DNA from: Dromiciops gliroides
Taxonomy: Eukaryota; Chordata; Mammalia; Microbiotheria; Microbiotheriidae
Reading direction: 5' to 3'
Length of the DNA: 64,000 nt
Assembly (NCBI RefSeq): GCF_019393635.1
Contig: NC_057867.1
Coordinates: 3,508,889 to 3,572,888 of the forward strand
Shown: positions 12,385 through 24,116 of the stretch, piece by piece
Numbering within the stretch: position 1 is the first letter of the stretch
How the letters are laid out: each line of letters starts with the position of its first letter
Notes under the pieces: model-generated
What the model was told of the DNA's origin: nothing
The model's database searches: none
The model's input: only the letters and a program-made list of their open reading frames with translations
Position numbers and translations under genes: made by a program

Positions 12385-13386
12385 TTCAATTTTTTTTCTT
12401 AATTACATGTAAAACCATTTTAACATTCTTTTTTCAAATTTAGAATTCCAAATTCTCCCCCTCCCTCCCCTCATTGAGAAGGCAAGCAATTTGAAATATA
12501 TTATACATATGTAGTCATGATAAACATTTCCATGTAAGTCATGTTTTCAAAGAAAACACAGACCAAAAATAATCATAGAAAAATAAAGAAAGTAAAGAAA
12601 AGTATCTTTGATCTGCTTTCAGGCTCCACCAGTTCTTTCTCTGGAGACTGACAGTACCTTTCATCAAAAGTTCTTCAGAACTGCCTTGGATCATTGTATT
12701 GCTCAGTTATTCATAGCAGATCATCATACTATGTTGCTGTTGCTGTGTACAATGTTTTCCTGGTTCTGCTTATTTCACTTTCATCAGTGTATCTAAGTCT
12801 TTCCAGGTTTTCCTGAGAGGACACTGCTTGTCATTTCTGAAATCAAAATAGTATTTCATCACAATCATAAACAACAACTTGTTCAACCATTCCCCAGTTG
12901 ATATAAACCCCTTAAATTTTCAATTCTTTGCAACCACTAAAAGAGCTGCTATAAATATTTTTGTTTATATAGGTCCTTTTTAATATCTTTGGGATACAGA
13001 ACTAGTAGCAATATTGCTGGATCAAAGGTAGCTCTTTGGGCATAATTCCAAATTGTTTTTTAGTGTCTCAATTTTCACACATTCATTCCAACATTTGTCA
13101 TTTTTTTCCATGTCATATAAACCAATCTGATAGATGTGGTAGCTTAGAGTTATTTTAATTTGCATTTCTCTGATCACTAGCAATTTAGGGCACTTTTTCA
13201 TATAACTATAGGTAGCTTTGATTACTTTGTCTAAAAACTGCCTGTTCATATCCTTTGACCACTTACCTATTGAGGAATGGGTCTTATCTCTACAAATTTG
13301 ACTCAGTTTTCTAAATATTTGAGAAACGAGGTCTTTATCAGAGAAACTTCTAAAAATCTTTTTTACAATAATTATTACCAACTATG
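12385..13386 (-). mobile_element. LINE-1 3' end with ORF2 C-terminus, 5'-truncated, minus strand
   Basis: A second L1 3' end, again starting on the plus strand with a T-rich tail and the 'ttacatgtaaaa' motif. It reaches further 5' than its left neighbour and includes the C-terminal part of ORF2. The order and orientation are the same as in the flanking L1 pieces. It stops abruptly at about 13,386, where sequence unrelated to ORF2 begins. Confidence 0.85.
13022..13381 (-). pseudogene. L1 ORF2 C-terminal remnant
   Basis: The translated minus strand carries the conserved ORF2 C-terminal segment: 'KWSKDMNRQF', then 'YMKKCPKLLVIREMQIKI', then 'NDKCWNEC', which align with the WAKDMN...MKKC...REMQIKT...RCWRGC region of mammalian L1 ORF2p. 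This is the Cys-rich tail downstream of the reverse transcriptase. The endonuclease and reverse transcriptase domains are absent, so the piece cannot encode an active enzyme. The reading frame is open only for about 119 codons and its ATG has no special meaning. Confidence 0.85.
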
Positions 13387-15414
13387 TTTTTTCCTCCATT
13401 CTATTTTCCTCTTGTTTATCCTACTCTCTATTTTGACCTTATCCATTCTCAAAACTGATTTGCTTCTGATTTTTATGTGCCCTCCTTTCTATCAGACCCC
13501 CCCCTTCCCTGCCACTTCTCTTATCCCCTCTTCCACTCCTATTTTCCTATATGGTAAGATAGATTCCTATACCCATTTGAGTATGTATATTATTCCCTCT
13601 TTAAAAGAATTCTGACGAGAGTAAGGTTCACATGCTTTCCCCTACCTCCCCTATTTGCCCCACCACCTTAAAAAAAGTCTCTTGTGCCTCTTGTATGTCA
13701 GATAATTTACCCCATTCCACCTCTCCCTTTCCCCATCTCCCAGGGCATTCTTCTTTGTCACCCCTTAATTTTGTTTTTTTTTTTAGATAATCATTCCATT
13801 ATATTCAACTCATACCCATGTCCTCTATGTTTACTCCTAACTGTCCTAATAATGAGAATTTTTATTAGGATTTACAAATATCATTTTCCCATGTAGGAAT
13901 GTAAATAATTTAATCCTTATTATTTCCTTTTCCTGTTTACCTTGTTATGCTTCTTTTCAGTCTTGTATTTGAAAGTCAAATTTTCTATTCAGCTCTGGTC
14001 TTTTCCTCAGGAATGCTCCAAAGTCCTCTATTTCAATGAATATCCATTTTTTTCCTTTGAAGGATTATAATCAGTTTTGCTAGGTAGGTGATTCTTGGTT
14101 GTAATCCTAGCTCTTTTGCCCTCTGGAATATTATATTTGAAGCCCTCTAATCCTTTAATATAGAAACTGTTAAATCTTGTGTTATCCTGACTGTGGCTCC
14201 TTGATATCTGAATTGTTTCTTTTTGGCTGCTTGCGATATTTTCTCCTGGGAGGAATTTGGCTATAATATCCCTGGGAGTTTTCATTTTGGGATCTCTTTT
14301 ATGATGTGATGGGTGGATTCTTTCAATTTCTATTTTCCCTTCTGTTTTTTCAGGGCAATTTTCCTCGATACCTTCTTGAAAGATGTCTAGGCTCTTATTT
14401 TGATCATAGCTTTCAGTTAAGTCCAATAATTCTTCAATTATCTTTCTTGAATCTATTTTCTAGGTCAGTTGTTTTTCCAAGGATACATTTCACATTTTTC
14501 ACTTTTTTAGTTTGTTTTATTGTTTCCTGATGTCTCATTAGCTTCCACTTGCCCAATTATTATTTTTAAGGAAGTATCTTCTTAAGTGAGATTTTGTAGC
14601 TCCTTTTCCATTTGGCCAATTCTACTTTCTTAGAAGTTTTCTTTTTCTAAGCTGTTGACTCTTTTTTTTTCATGATTCACTTGCATCATGCTCATTTTCC
14701 CAAATTTTTTTCTCTATTTCATTTTAAAAATAATTTTAGCTGAGACCAATTCATATTCCTCTTTAAGGCTTTGTATGTAGGCATTTTGACATTGCTGCCC
14801 ACTTATGAGTTTGTGTTTTTATTTTTCCTAGTCACCATAGTACTTTTCTATGGCAGGGCTTTTCTTTTTCTTTTTGCTCATTTTCCAGTCTATTTCATGA
14901 CTTTTAAAGTTGGGCTCTGCTCCTGGGATAAAAGGGGTACTATTCCAAGTTTCTAACACAGGAGGCAAGGAGTCTGGTCACTGGGTTTCTGCGCTGTAGC
15001 CTCAAGGGAAGGTGGCTTACAAACTGAGCTGGTGTGGCCTGGCCCAGTCACACCTGTTGTACCTGGGGTTCTGGGGCTGGAAGTTTGTCTGCTGTGCTGG
15101 GGCTGGAGGCCTTACAGCCATTCTGCTGTCCCTTGGCCTGCTGAGTCAGTATGACAGGGGCATGGTTGCTGGGGCTAGGAACTTCCTGCTAGCTTGCTGT
15201 GACGCCGCCTGTGCTGAGCTATGTTCCCATTTACACAAGTGAGAGAGTACTTTCCTATAGTGCTTCTAAGTTATCTTGAGCTGGAAAATTGTTTCACCCC
15301 ATCTTTTTTCGGTTATATAACTCCAGAATTCATTTAGAGGTGAAATTTACAGTTGTTTTATAGGTAACTGGGGATATCTCAGGCAACTTCCTGACTTTTC
15401 TCTTCTATCTTTGT
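13387..15414 (-). mobile_element. HAL1-like (half-L1) LINE: 5' UTR, ORF1, 3' region; no ORF2
   Basis: Read on the minus strand the element starts at about 15,414 with a GC-richer 5' UTR. It passes into an L1-type ORF1 (start codon at 14,881), then about 600 bases without recognisable ORF2, and ends in a T-rich stretch (plus strand) near 13,387. An L1 lineage with ORF1 but no ORF2 is known in mammals as HAL1. An ordinary L1 with a large internal deletion would look similar. The right end abuts an array motif that resembles the left flank of the whole block, so the block inserted into an existing array. Confidence 0.65.
14028..14881 (-). pseudogene. L1/HAL1 ORF1 relic
   Basis: The ATG at 14,881 (minus strand) begins 'MSKKKKKSPAIEKYYGD', a lysine-rich start typical of L1 ORF1, followed after 17 residues by a stop. 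Further on, an open stretch (14,426-14,028) has 'IERIH', 'TPRDIIAKF' and a region ending 'KNHLPSKTDY'. These match the RNA-recognition and C-terminal domains of L1 ORF1p, the nucleic-acid chaperone of the L1 RNP. The coiled-coil part between them is decayed. The copy is dead. Confidence 0.8.
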
Positions 15415-16141
15415 GAATCTTCCTCTTCTGGCCATTTATCTCCTTGCTGTGGTCTTCATCACCATACCATCATAGAGTCTTCTTCCTTTGTTACAGACTG
15501 GTCATCTCTTTGCAGTACTTTTGCAGGAGAGAGGGAGAGATAAATATGGGTTAGAGATTCTTTCTACCCTCATACTTTCCTCCAATCTAGTGACAAGGCC
15601 AGAAATAAAGAAATAGACATACCTGTCTTCTGATACTCTCTTCAGAATCAAGCTTCAACTAGCTGGACCTGCTGTGTGGGTAAAAGAGAAAGAGGAAAAG
15701 GAAGAAGAAGAGAAAGAGGAAGAAGAGAGAGAGAGAGAAAGAAAGGAAAGAAAGAGAATCTTCCTCTTCCAGCCAATCGTCTCCTTGCTGTTGGCCTGAC
15801 TCAGGAAAAGAGAATCTTCTCCCTTGGTCATATATTGTTCATCTCTTTGGTACAGTTTTGAGGGAGAGAAGGAGAAAAAGAGATATGGGTAAGAGACTCT
15901 TTACTTTCTCATAAATTACATAAATCTGTTAACAGGGCTAAGAAATATAGAAGGTCTCCCCATACCTGTGTTCTGGCACTCTCTCCATAGTCAGACTTCT
16001 GCTAGCTGGGTGTGCCACAGAAGGAGAAAGAGGAAGAGAAAGATGATCTTCCTCTTCCAGGGCATATTCTCCTTGCTGACCCTGAAAAAGAGAGTCTTCC
16101 CCTTGTTCCCCTCCCCTTACTCACAAACTGGTCATGTCTTC

Positions 16142-16173
<32 letters not shown>

Positions 16174-19100
16174 CACAAGCTCCTCTCTACCTCTACCTCC
16201 CTCCTGGTTGTCTTCTTGCAGCAGTAGTCTTTGCTTCCTAGGCCAGAGAGACAGAGGATTTCATTTGGGTATCATCCTTTTATCTGCTGTTTGGGATCAG
16301 GGAAACAAAGAAGAGCTCCATCGATGCCTGTTCTGTTTGTCAGGTCCAGGGGGACATCTCCTGATTCTCTTTCTGTGTTTTGTATTTCACTTTACTACAG
16401 TCCTGTTGCCTAGGTCCGGGGAGAGAATGACAGAATGACAGAATAAGGGAGAGAATGAGAGATGGGGGGGGGGAGGGGAGGAGAGAATGAGAATGAGAAT
16501 GAATATCTTCATCTTCTAGCCAGCTATCTCCTTGCTATGATACCACAGATGGGTTGCTGGAAATGAGAAAGTCTTTTCCCTTGGTTACAAACTGGTCATC
16601 TCTTTGCTGTAGTTTTGTGGGAGAGAGGGATAAAGGAAGTGAGAGACAGATAAGTGTGAGATACTGTCCTACCCCTTAATTTGCTCCAATCGGGTAACTA
16701 GGCCCAACACCTTTCCCCATACCTTTCTTCTGGTCTATTCTTCAGAGTCAGGCCTCTTTTAGCTGGACCTGCTGGGGCTGGGGGTTGAGAAGAGGGGGAA
16801 GAGACACAGAGAGATGGAAAGAAATAAAAGAAAAAGAGAGAAATAAAAGAGAATCTTCCTCTTTTAACCCAACATCTCCTTGCTGTGGTCCTAGTGGCCT
16901 GACTCAGGAAAACAGGATCTTCTCTCTTGCTCATACATCCATCATCTCCTTGGTAAAGTTTTGAGGGAGAGGAGAAAGAGATATGGGTGAGAGACTCCTT
17001 ACCTTCTCATTAATTTTTCTAATCTGGTGACAAGGCCAAGAAGTAAAGAGGGTCTCCCCATACCTGTGTTCTGGTCAAGCTTCTGCCAGCTGGTTGTCTG
17101 CAAAAGGGGGAAAGAGGAAGAGAGAGAATCTTCCTCTTCCAGCCCATCTCCTTGCCATGCTCCTACTGGTCTGACCCTGAAAAAGAGAAAGTCTTTCCCT
17201 TGCTTCCCTCCCCTCTACTCACTTGATGGACATGGGGAAGAGGGAGGGAGAGAGAATGAATGAGAGATTCTCCCTGCTCTAGCTGCTTATTTCCTTGTTG
17301 TGGTTGTAGTGGCCAGACCCTGGAAAGGAGAAAGAATCTTCTCTCTTTCTCACACATTGGTCATCTCTTTGCTATAGTTCTGCTGTACAGAGGTGAGAGA
17401 GAGAGAGACGTAGGAGGGAGATTCTGTCCCAACTCATAATCATCTCTAACCTGCTGAGAGGGCCCCAAATAAAGACGGTCTCTCCATAACTTTCTTCTGT
17501 TACGCTCTTCACAGTCAGGGTTCTGGTAGGTGGGCCTGCTGGGAGGGGGTTAGAGGAAGAGAGAGAATCTTTTCCCTGCCTCGTTGATTAGATTTTATTG
17601 ACCTGTCCCTGAAAGAGAGGAATAATCTTCCTTTCTTCCACATTGGTAATTTCTTCACTGTAGTTTTGTGGGAGAGAGGGATAGAAACGGGAGCAAGAGG
17701 GGAGTGAGGGGCAAGTCAGGGTGGCGTGGAGGGGAGGGGGCAGAGATGAGAAAGGCAAGAGGAGAGGAGAGAGGGAAGAGAATCTTCCTCTTCCAACACT
17801 TTATCTCCTTGGCGCAGTCCTATTGGCCTTACCATGGAAAAGAGAAAGTGTCTTCTTACTAGCTTATAAATTCATCATTCCTTGGCTATAGAGGGAGAGA
17901 GGGAGAAGGAGAGAAATGTGTGTATGAGAGACTCTGTCCCACATCACAATTTCCTCCAATCTGGTGACAAGGCCCAGAAAGAGAGGGTCTCCTCATACCT
18001 TTCTTGCTGTACTCTCTTCACAGTCAGTCGTCTATCTTGGCCTGTTTGGGGAGGGAGGAAGAGGAAAAGAGAGAGAAAGAGAGAAAATCATCTTTCAGCC
18101 TGTCTTCTCTCTGAGGTCTTACTGGCCTGATCCTTGAAAACAGAGAGTGTTCCCCCTTGCTCCCCTCTCCCCTACTCACACATTGGTCATCTCTTGGTTG
18201 GAGAGAGAAAAAGAGGAGAGATAAGCTCCTTTCTACTTCCTTCCTGTTTGTCTTCTTGCAGCAGTAGTTTTGTTTCCCGGGTCAGGAAGACAGAGAGGAT
18301 CTAAATTGCATCTTTCCTTGGACCTGCTGGCTGGGATCAAGGATATAAACAGGGACTCCCTATCCATCTCTGCCCTGTTTATTAGGCTCAGGGAGACATC
18401 TCCTTTCTCCCCCCCCTTTTGATGTCACTTTTCTATAGTCCTGTTACCTGTATCCAGGGAGAGAATGGGAGAGGGAGGGAGGGAAGAAGGAGGAGATAGA
18501 GATGATAGAGCTAGAGGAGATTGTGGAGATGGTAAAGATAGAAGAGATGAGGGGGGGAGATAAGCTCCTTTTTACCTCCCTCTTGGTTGTCTTCTTATGG
18601 TAGTAGTCTTGCTTCCTGGGTGAGGGAGACACAGCATCTCCTTTTGTTCTTGTCCTTGGACCTGCTAGCTGGGATCAGGGAAACAAAGAGGGGCTATATC
18701 CACCCCATCATGTTTTTTAGGCCTAGGAGGGGGGCATCTCCTGATTCTCTCTTTTTGGAATTTCACTTTACCATAGTCCTGTCGGCTCAGCCCAGTGAGA
18801 AAATGAGACACGGAGAGAGGAAGAGAGGGAGAGGGAGAGAATATTCCTCTTCTAGCTGGTTATCTCCTTGCTAGTTTGTCCAGCCCCTTCTGTCCTTTTA
18901 GACACAATGAGGTTGAAAGGTCTCTCCACTGATTTTCTCATGGCCTGGACAGGCCCAGTTGAGGTTATGAAGAGCAGATCTGAGGGGAATGGGTAAGGAC
19001 AGGAATTGGAGATAGTGTGAGTCTCCCTAATCCCATAGTTTGTAGACATTTCTATTTCTTGGATCTTGTGCTAAAGCGCAGAAAGAAACTCACTGCTACC

Positions 19101-19885
19101 TCTCCTCTGCTTGTCTTCTTGATTGCCATTGTGCTTAGGAAGGGAAAGAGAGCTAGAGAAGTCCTCTCTCTTACCTCCCTCAATGATTGTCTCCAGTAAG
19201 AGAGACAGAGACAGTTTTCTTCCTTGTCTTCTAGTCTCTTCTTTGGTTTGCTGGCTGGGCTCAGGGAAAGAAAGAGAGGATTTCAACTCACCCCTGTCCT
19301 GCTGGTCAGGCCCAGGAGGGGTGCTGATTCCCCATCTCTTTTCTAGACATATCCTTACTGTAGTCTTGCTGGCTGGGTCTGGGGAGAGGGCAAGAGGAGG
19401 GAAGAGAGAGGAAAAGAGGGGGAGAAGAGGGACAGGAGAGGGAGAGACAGAGGGGGGAAAGAAGAGGGAAAATTGGGGGTAAAGAGGGGGGACAGAGGGA
19501 GGGGAGTCTCCCTTTCCCAGCTGGTTATCTTGTTGCAGTGGTCCTGCTGGCCTGACTCTGGAAAAGAGAAAGTGAGTATTCCCTCCCACCCCTCACCTCC
19601 ACCCCAATTGTTCATCTCATTGTTGTGATTCTGCTGGCCTTGCAGAGAGAGGCAGGGAGAGGGAGAGAGAATCATCAGCTTCTCTGTCGTTCTGTTGACT
19701 GGGTCCCTCAGCTCATCTTCTTGCTGTAGTCCCCCCATACCTTACTCTGGAAAGCAGAAAAAGAAAGAATTTCTTCCCTCCACCCCAAATCCCACCCCCT
19801 GCCTCCAGGCTAGGTTTTCACTTCTTAGCTATGGTTTTGCTAGCCTGGACCTGGGAGAGAGAGATGCACTCACTCCTCCTCTCTA
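15415..19885. repeat. Decayed array A relatives, right of the LINE block
   Basis: Irregular units of about 0.25-0.75 kb share a core: a GA-rich tract, 'gagaatcttcctcttccagc', 'tctccttgctgtggtc', 'ggcctgactcaggaaaagag', 'tcatctctttg', and 'aaggtctccccatacct'. Copies are seen near 15.75, 16.49, 16.85, 17.13, 17.56, 17.78, 18.08, 18.84 and 19.5 kb. They are more diverged and shorter in period than the 1-9 kb array. Long open frames here are low-complexity. No gene is seen. Confidence 0.7.
16142..16167 (+). repeat. (GA)n microsatellite
   Basis: Short pure dinucleotide run inside the decayed array. Confidence 0.9.
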
Positions 19886-20420
19886 TTTTTCAAAAATGTT
19901 TTTATTCTGAGATTAAAACACCCCAAAATAATGGTGAATTATATATGAAATCATGAACCTCAATTTCATACTGCTTGCTTTTAAAAAATTATATAATAAA
20001 TTCCATGTTACTTTCAAAACTATCCTACCTGTCTGTGATAACTTTTTTGATTTTTTGTTTGTTTGTTTTGTTTTTTGGTGAGATAATTGGGGTTAAGTGA
20101 CTTGCCCAGGGTCACACAGCTAGTGTCAAGTGTCTGAGGCCAGATTTGAACTCAGGTCCTCCTGAATCCAGGGCTCGTGCTTTATCCACTGTGCCACCTA
20201 GATGCCCCTGTGATAATTTTTAAACTTCCTTCTTTTCTGTTCATTTAAAAATGTTCAATGGTCCTTTTGTTTTGGCATTACTATTGCTAACTTCTCTGAC
20301 CCCCAACTTTCCTTACTAAATAAAAATCAAAATTTTAAAAATCTTTCAGCAAATAAACCTAATGAAAGAAAACAAATCCTCACAGTGCCTTCCAATATCT
20401 ACCTGTCCTTTCCTCAGTCT
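19886..20420. other. AT-rich island, retroelement-like, unclassified
   Basis: Base composition changes sharply from purine/pyrimidine repeat to AT-rich sequence with 'aataaa'-type motifs. It looks like the 3' tail of an old retroelement (interrupted by a SINE), but I cannot assign a family. There is no open frame of note. Confidence 0.35.
20047..20208 (-). mobile_element. Marsupial CORE-SINE (MAR1/WSINE1 type) #1
   Basis: On the minus strand it runs from 'ggggcatctaggtggcac' through a tRNA-like box A (tggcacagtgg) and box B (gagttcaaatctg), then the CORE segment 'agctgtgtgaccctgggc', and ends in an A-rich tail. Flanks carry a target-site duplication, tgtgataactttt at 20,034 and tgtgataattttt at 20,209, with one mismatch. 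This SINE type is a strong pointer to a marsupial genome. Confidence 0.93.
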
Positions 20421-20801
20421 TATACATCCTTTCTTCCTTTTTACTCTTCCTTGTTTTTTTCTTCATCTGTTCTTTCATCCATCTCTCACTCTGTTTCTAA
20501 CCATAAATATCTCACTTTTTCAGTCTCTCCTAATCACCCACTTCTGACAGGCTATGATTCTTATTAACTGTTTATATCCCCCCATTCCGTCTTCCCAATA
20601 TACATATTATGAAAGCTCTATGCCATCCTAGTGAGGTATCTTCATTCATTCATTTCGCAGTGTCTCATTCTAACCATCTAGTTCTACCCATTTCTCTCTG
20701 TTCATCTCACTTTCTATGTCTTCACCACTATTTAATCCTCACTTTCTAGGTCTCTTCATTTAGCCACCAATCATTGTCTGAATCTCTCCATTAATCCAAT
20801 T

Positions 20802-20993
20802 CTTTTTTCTTTTCTTTCTTTCTTTTTTTTTTTTTTTGGTTTTTTGTTTGTTTTGTTTTTTAGGCAATTGGGGTTAAGTGACTTACCCAGGGTCACACAG
20901 CTAGTAAGTGTTAAGTGTCTGAGGCTGAATTTGAACTCAGGTACTCCTGACTCCAGGGCCTGTGCTCTATCCACTGCGCCACCCAGCTGCCCC
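20802..20993 (-). mobile_element. Marsupial CORE-SINE (MAR1/WSINE1 type) #2
   Basis: Same family and orientation as the copy at 20.1 kb. It has a long A-rich tail (T-rich on the plus strand from 20,802), the CORE segment, and tRNA-like boxes ending at 'ggcagctgggtggcgcag' on the minus strand. A target-site duplication 'ttaatcca' lies at 20,791 and 20,994. Confidence 0.93.
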
Positions 20994-23273
20994 TTAATCC
21001 ATTTCTTAATGTCTAGGTCTTTCCATTCAGTCACCTCTCAATGTCTCTCTCTCTCTCTTATCTTCCAACTCTCCCTATCAATTTCTCTCTACTTATCCAT
21101 CTTACTCTGACCAGAACTCTTGAACTATCTGTCCTCTAGGGCTTCTGTATTCATTCCTCTCTCCATTCATCACATCTTTTATGGGTCTCTGAAATAATTC
21201 ACATCTCACTATGTCTCTCCAACCTTCTTCTTCTGTTTCCCTAGGTTTCGTTATTCCCACAGTTCTTCCTGCCTTGATCTCTTCAACCCTCTTCTCAATT
21301 TATAGACCTTTCCATCAATCCTTCTCACCCTGACTTTATGTGTCCCTGTAGAGGTGACCACAACCATCCACACCTCCTATTCTTAGTCTTTCCCTTCATT
21401 CATTTCTCACTCTCTACAATTCTCTAGCCATAAATATCTCACTTTTTCAGTTCCTCCAAATCATCCATTTCTCGCAGTCTATGTCTCTCTATTAATCCAT
21501 TCATAACTGTTAGGTCTCTCTCTATATCTAATCCTCTCAGTATAAATATCATGAATGTTCCATACAACAGTAGTCAGGTTTCCACATTCACCCATCTCTC
21601 AGGGTCTTGGTTACTTGAACCCACAAAGTCTACATCTATATCTCTTTAACCATACGATTCTTCCCATATATTTCTCCCCATTCTTCCAACTTTCAATTTC
21701 TTGTTCTTCATAACCAAGTACTTCTCACTTTCTAGGTCTCTCTTTTAATTTACCTCTCACTCTCCAGGTTTCTCTTGCAATCCAATCTAATGCACACTAA
21801 GTGTCTTCAACCATCCATTTATCATGTTATCTTATAGATCTCTCCAATCATATCTCTCCATTCATCCTTCTTGCCCTCTCTAGATCTCTCCCCACAATCC
21901 ATCTCCCTGACTTTGGGGATCTGTATTCATCTAAATCTTCCTTTACTGGACTCCAATCATACATCACTCTTTTTGGGTATCTTTCAAATCATTCTGTCTC
22001 TTGATCTCACTCCAAATCATCCATTTCTCCTTCATTCATTCATCAGTGACTGTCTAGGTCTCTCCATTTTTCAATACCACGCCCATTTTGAATGTCTAAT
22101 CAATGCTCCATAACCAACTATTCACTCCTTTCTATTGATGAATCTCTTAGTATGTAGGTCTGTCTAGCCATCCAACTCTACATCTCTATTCCTCTTCTAC
22201 TATCCACATTTTCTATATTCATCCACCTCTCACTGACTTTGGCATTCTAACCATTCAACTCTTCCTCTCTACATCTCTCCAAACAATCACATCATCCCAT
22301 CTTCTCCTGTAATTCCAGTTCTTCTGTAATCATCTCTCTCTCACTGCCTAGTTATTTCTAACTATTCATCTCTACTTATTTAGGTCCCTCCCTCCATTCA
22401 ACTATTTCTCACTGTCTAGGTGTTTCCATACCTTCATTTCTGCCTCTCTAGGTACTTGCAACCTTCTATCTTGACTTACTTGTGTTTCTCCATTCATACA
22501 TTTCACAGTATTCCATTCTTTCATTCACCCGTCACTTTTGAGCTCTCTCTCTAACATTATAACTTCCTTTTTCTTGGGTCCTCCACCCAAATGTGTCTGA
22601 GTTGCTTGTTCTGTCCAAGCATACAAGTCTCAGCATGGTAATTTCTCCATTCATTGACCACTCATTTTCATGGTCTCATCAACCATTGGTCTCAGCCTGT
22701 GTTGATCTCTATTTTTATCCATGTCTTCTTGCATGTTTCCACTATTCATCTTCTCTTTTTTTCCTCTACATTCATGTATTTGCCCCTCGATGCACCTCCA
22801 TAACCATATCTCATTCTTTATCTATCTTTCTATTCAACCATCTTTCACTTACTTGATCTCCACCAAAAATATCAATTTTTTGCTTTGCTCAAATCATCAA
22901 TTTCTCAGTCTATGTTCCTTCATTCATCAGTGACTAACTTTCTCCAATTATTCAATCACATACACACTCCATATTTCTAATCAATGCATAAGAACCCAAT
23001 ATTTATTTCAATCCATTCATCCATCTCTCAAGTGTGTAAATATTTCTAGCCATCCAAATCTCTTTCAACAATTCTCCAACTTTTCACATTCTCTTTATTC
23101 ACCCATCTTCCACTGTCCAATGCTTTCTACTCACCCGACACTTACTCACACACTCCCTCTCTTTCCTGCCCCCCCATCTTTTCCACGATACACATCTTCC
23201 CATCTAGTTCTCAAGATTTATCCATCACTCACAGTCTAGGTCTTCCTAACCATTCATCTCTACTTATGTAGGC

Positions 23274-23452
23274 CTTAGCTTTTTAATCTGTGGGTTGCAA
23301 CTCCATGTGGGATTGTGTAACTGAATGTGAGGGTCACAGAAAACAGGCAACAGTAAAATGTTATACCTATTATATGTACCCATATAACCAGGATTGCATA
23401 AAGTCTCTCTGGAGAAAGGGGGTCTCAAGTGGAAAAAGTTTAAGAAGTCCTG
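23274..23452. mobile_element. Short non-autonomous hAT (Charlie-like) DNA transposon
   Basis: About 179 bp with imperfect terminal inverted repeats: 'cttagctttttaatct' on the left, and 'caggacttcttaaact' when the right end is reverse-complemented. The inner part has the 'gtgggttgcaac' and 'gtcacagaaaa' look of vertebrate hAT-Charlie MITEs. It is flanked by an 8-bp near-perfect duplication (atgtaggc at 23,266 and atctaggc at 23,453), the size expected for hAT. It has no coding capacity. Confidence 0.75.
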
Positions 23453-23560
23453 ATCTAGGCCACACCCTTCATTCAACCATCACTGTCTCAGTCTTTCCAT
23501 GTCTGCATTTCTGACTGACAAGATCCTGTCAACCTCCACTTTACTTTTGTTAATGCTTCT

Positions 23561-24116
23561 ACTGCAGAACCAGAACAAAAGACCACTGGTATGCGGGTCT
23601 CCATTTATTGGTGGAAATCACAAATAAGCCTTGGTCAAGGAGGCAGAGTTAGGGAGAGTGGCAGAGAGAGGAGACAGCTTTCTAGCATTCTTTGAGATCT
23701 CACCTAAAACACACCAGCCTTCACATAATGATCTCCACAAACAAGGAATGACTCCCAAAATAACGGTTAGTAATATATCAATCATTATATAGCCTACCCA
23801 AATAATAATCTCTCCTACAGAACACTGCCTCCATTTAACGTCCAAACAGTGTTGATGACTTCCTCTGTCCAAACGAAGGCCTAACTTTATCCTATAAACC
23901 CTGGAAAAAACATGACTTCTATTTTTAAATTATTTATATATCACGATTTCACTTTTTCAATTAATTTGTCCATTTGAGGAGGTGTCCCTTAAATGGGTAT
24001 CTATTTCACATATTCTGCTCAAAAATGTTTCACACTGCTACTCCTTTAAAGAAACACAGTTTATAACAACAGCTTCATTCTTCGACCAAACTTGAAAGAT
24101 CCCTATTTTTTCATGA
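23561..24116. other. Unassigned AT-rich spacer
   Basis: No repeat family, gene or tandem structure that I can name. Composition is ordinary and unlike the arrays on either side. Part of it could be an unrecognised old LTR or DNA element. Confidence 0.4.

Larger units (their letters stand above)
20421..23560 (+). repeat. Degenerate TC-rich minisatellite (array B)
   Basis: The plus strand is made of loosely repeated pieces of about 35-50 bases around 'tctaggtctctcc', 'ccattcatc' and 'tctcactgt'. Clear examples of the 'taggtct' core are near 20,747, 21,013, 21,736, 22,052, 22,155, 22,412 and 23,237. No two adjacent units are close in sequence, so the array is old. It hosts a SINE and a hAT element. 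Open frames are by-products of low stop density. Confidence 0.65.

Noticed and set aside
16464-16480. A G run in the decayed array as a regulatory element
   Set aside because: A single homopolymer inside purine-rich repeats, with no conserved context.
20047-20208. A genuine tRNA gene at the box A/box B motifs
   Set aside because: The boxes are the internal promoter of a SINE, with a CORE segment, an A-rich tail and target duplications around it; no cloverleaf anticodon arm is evident.
23561-24116. A possible exon or gene fragment in the non-repetitive spacer
   Set aside because: No frame of useful length or recognisable protein, and no convincing splice context.
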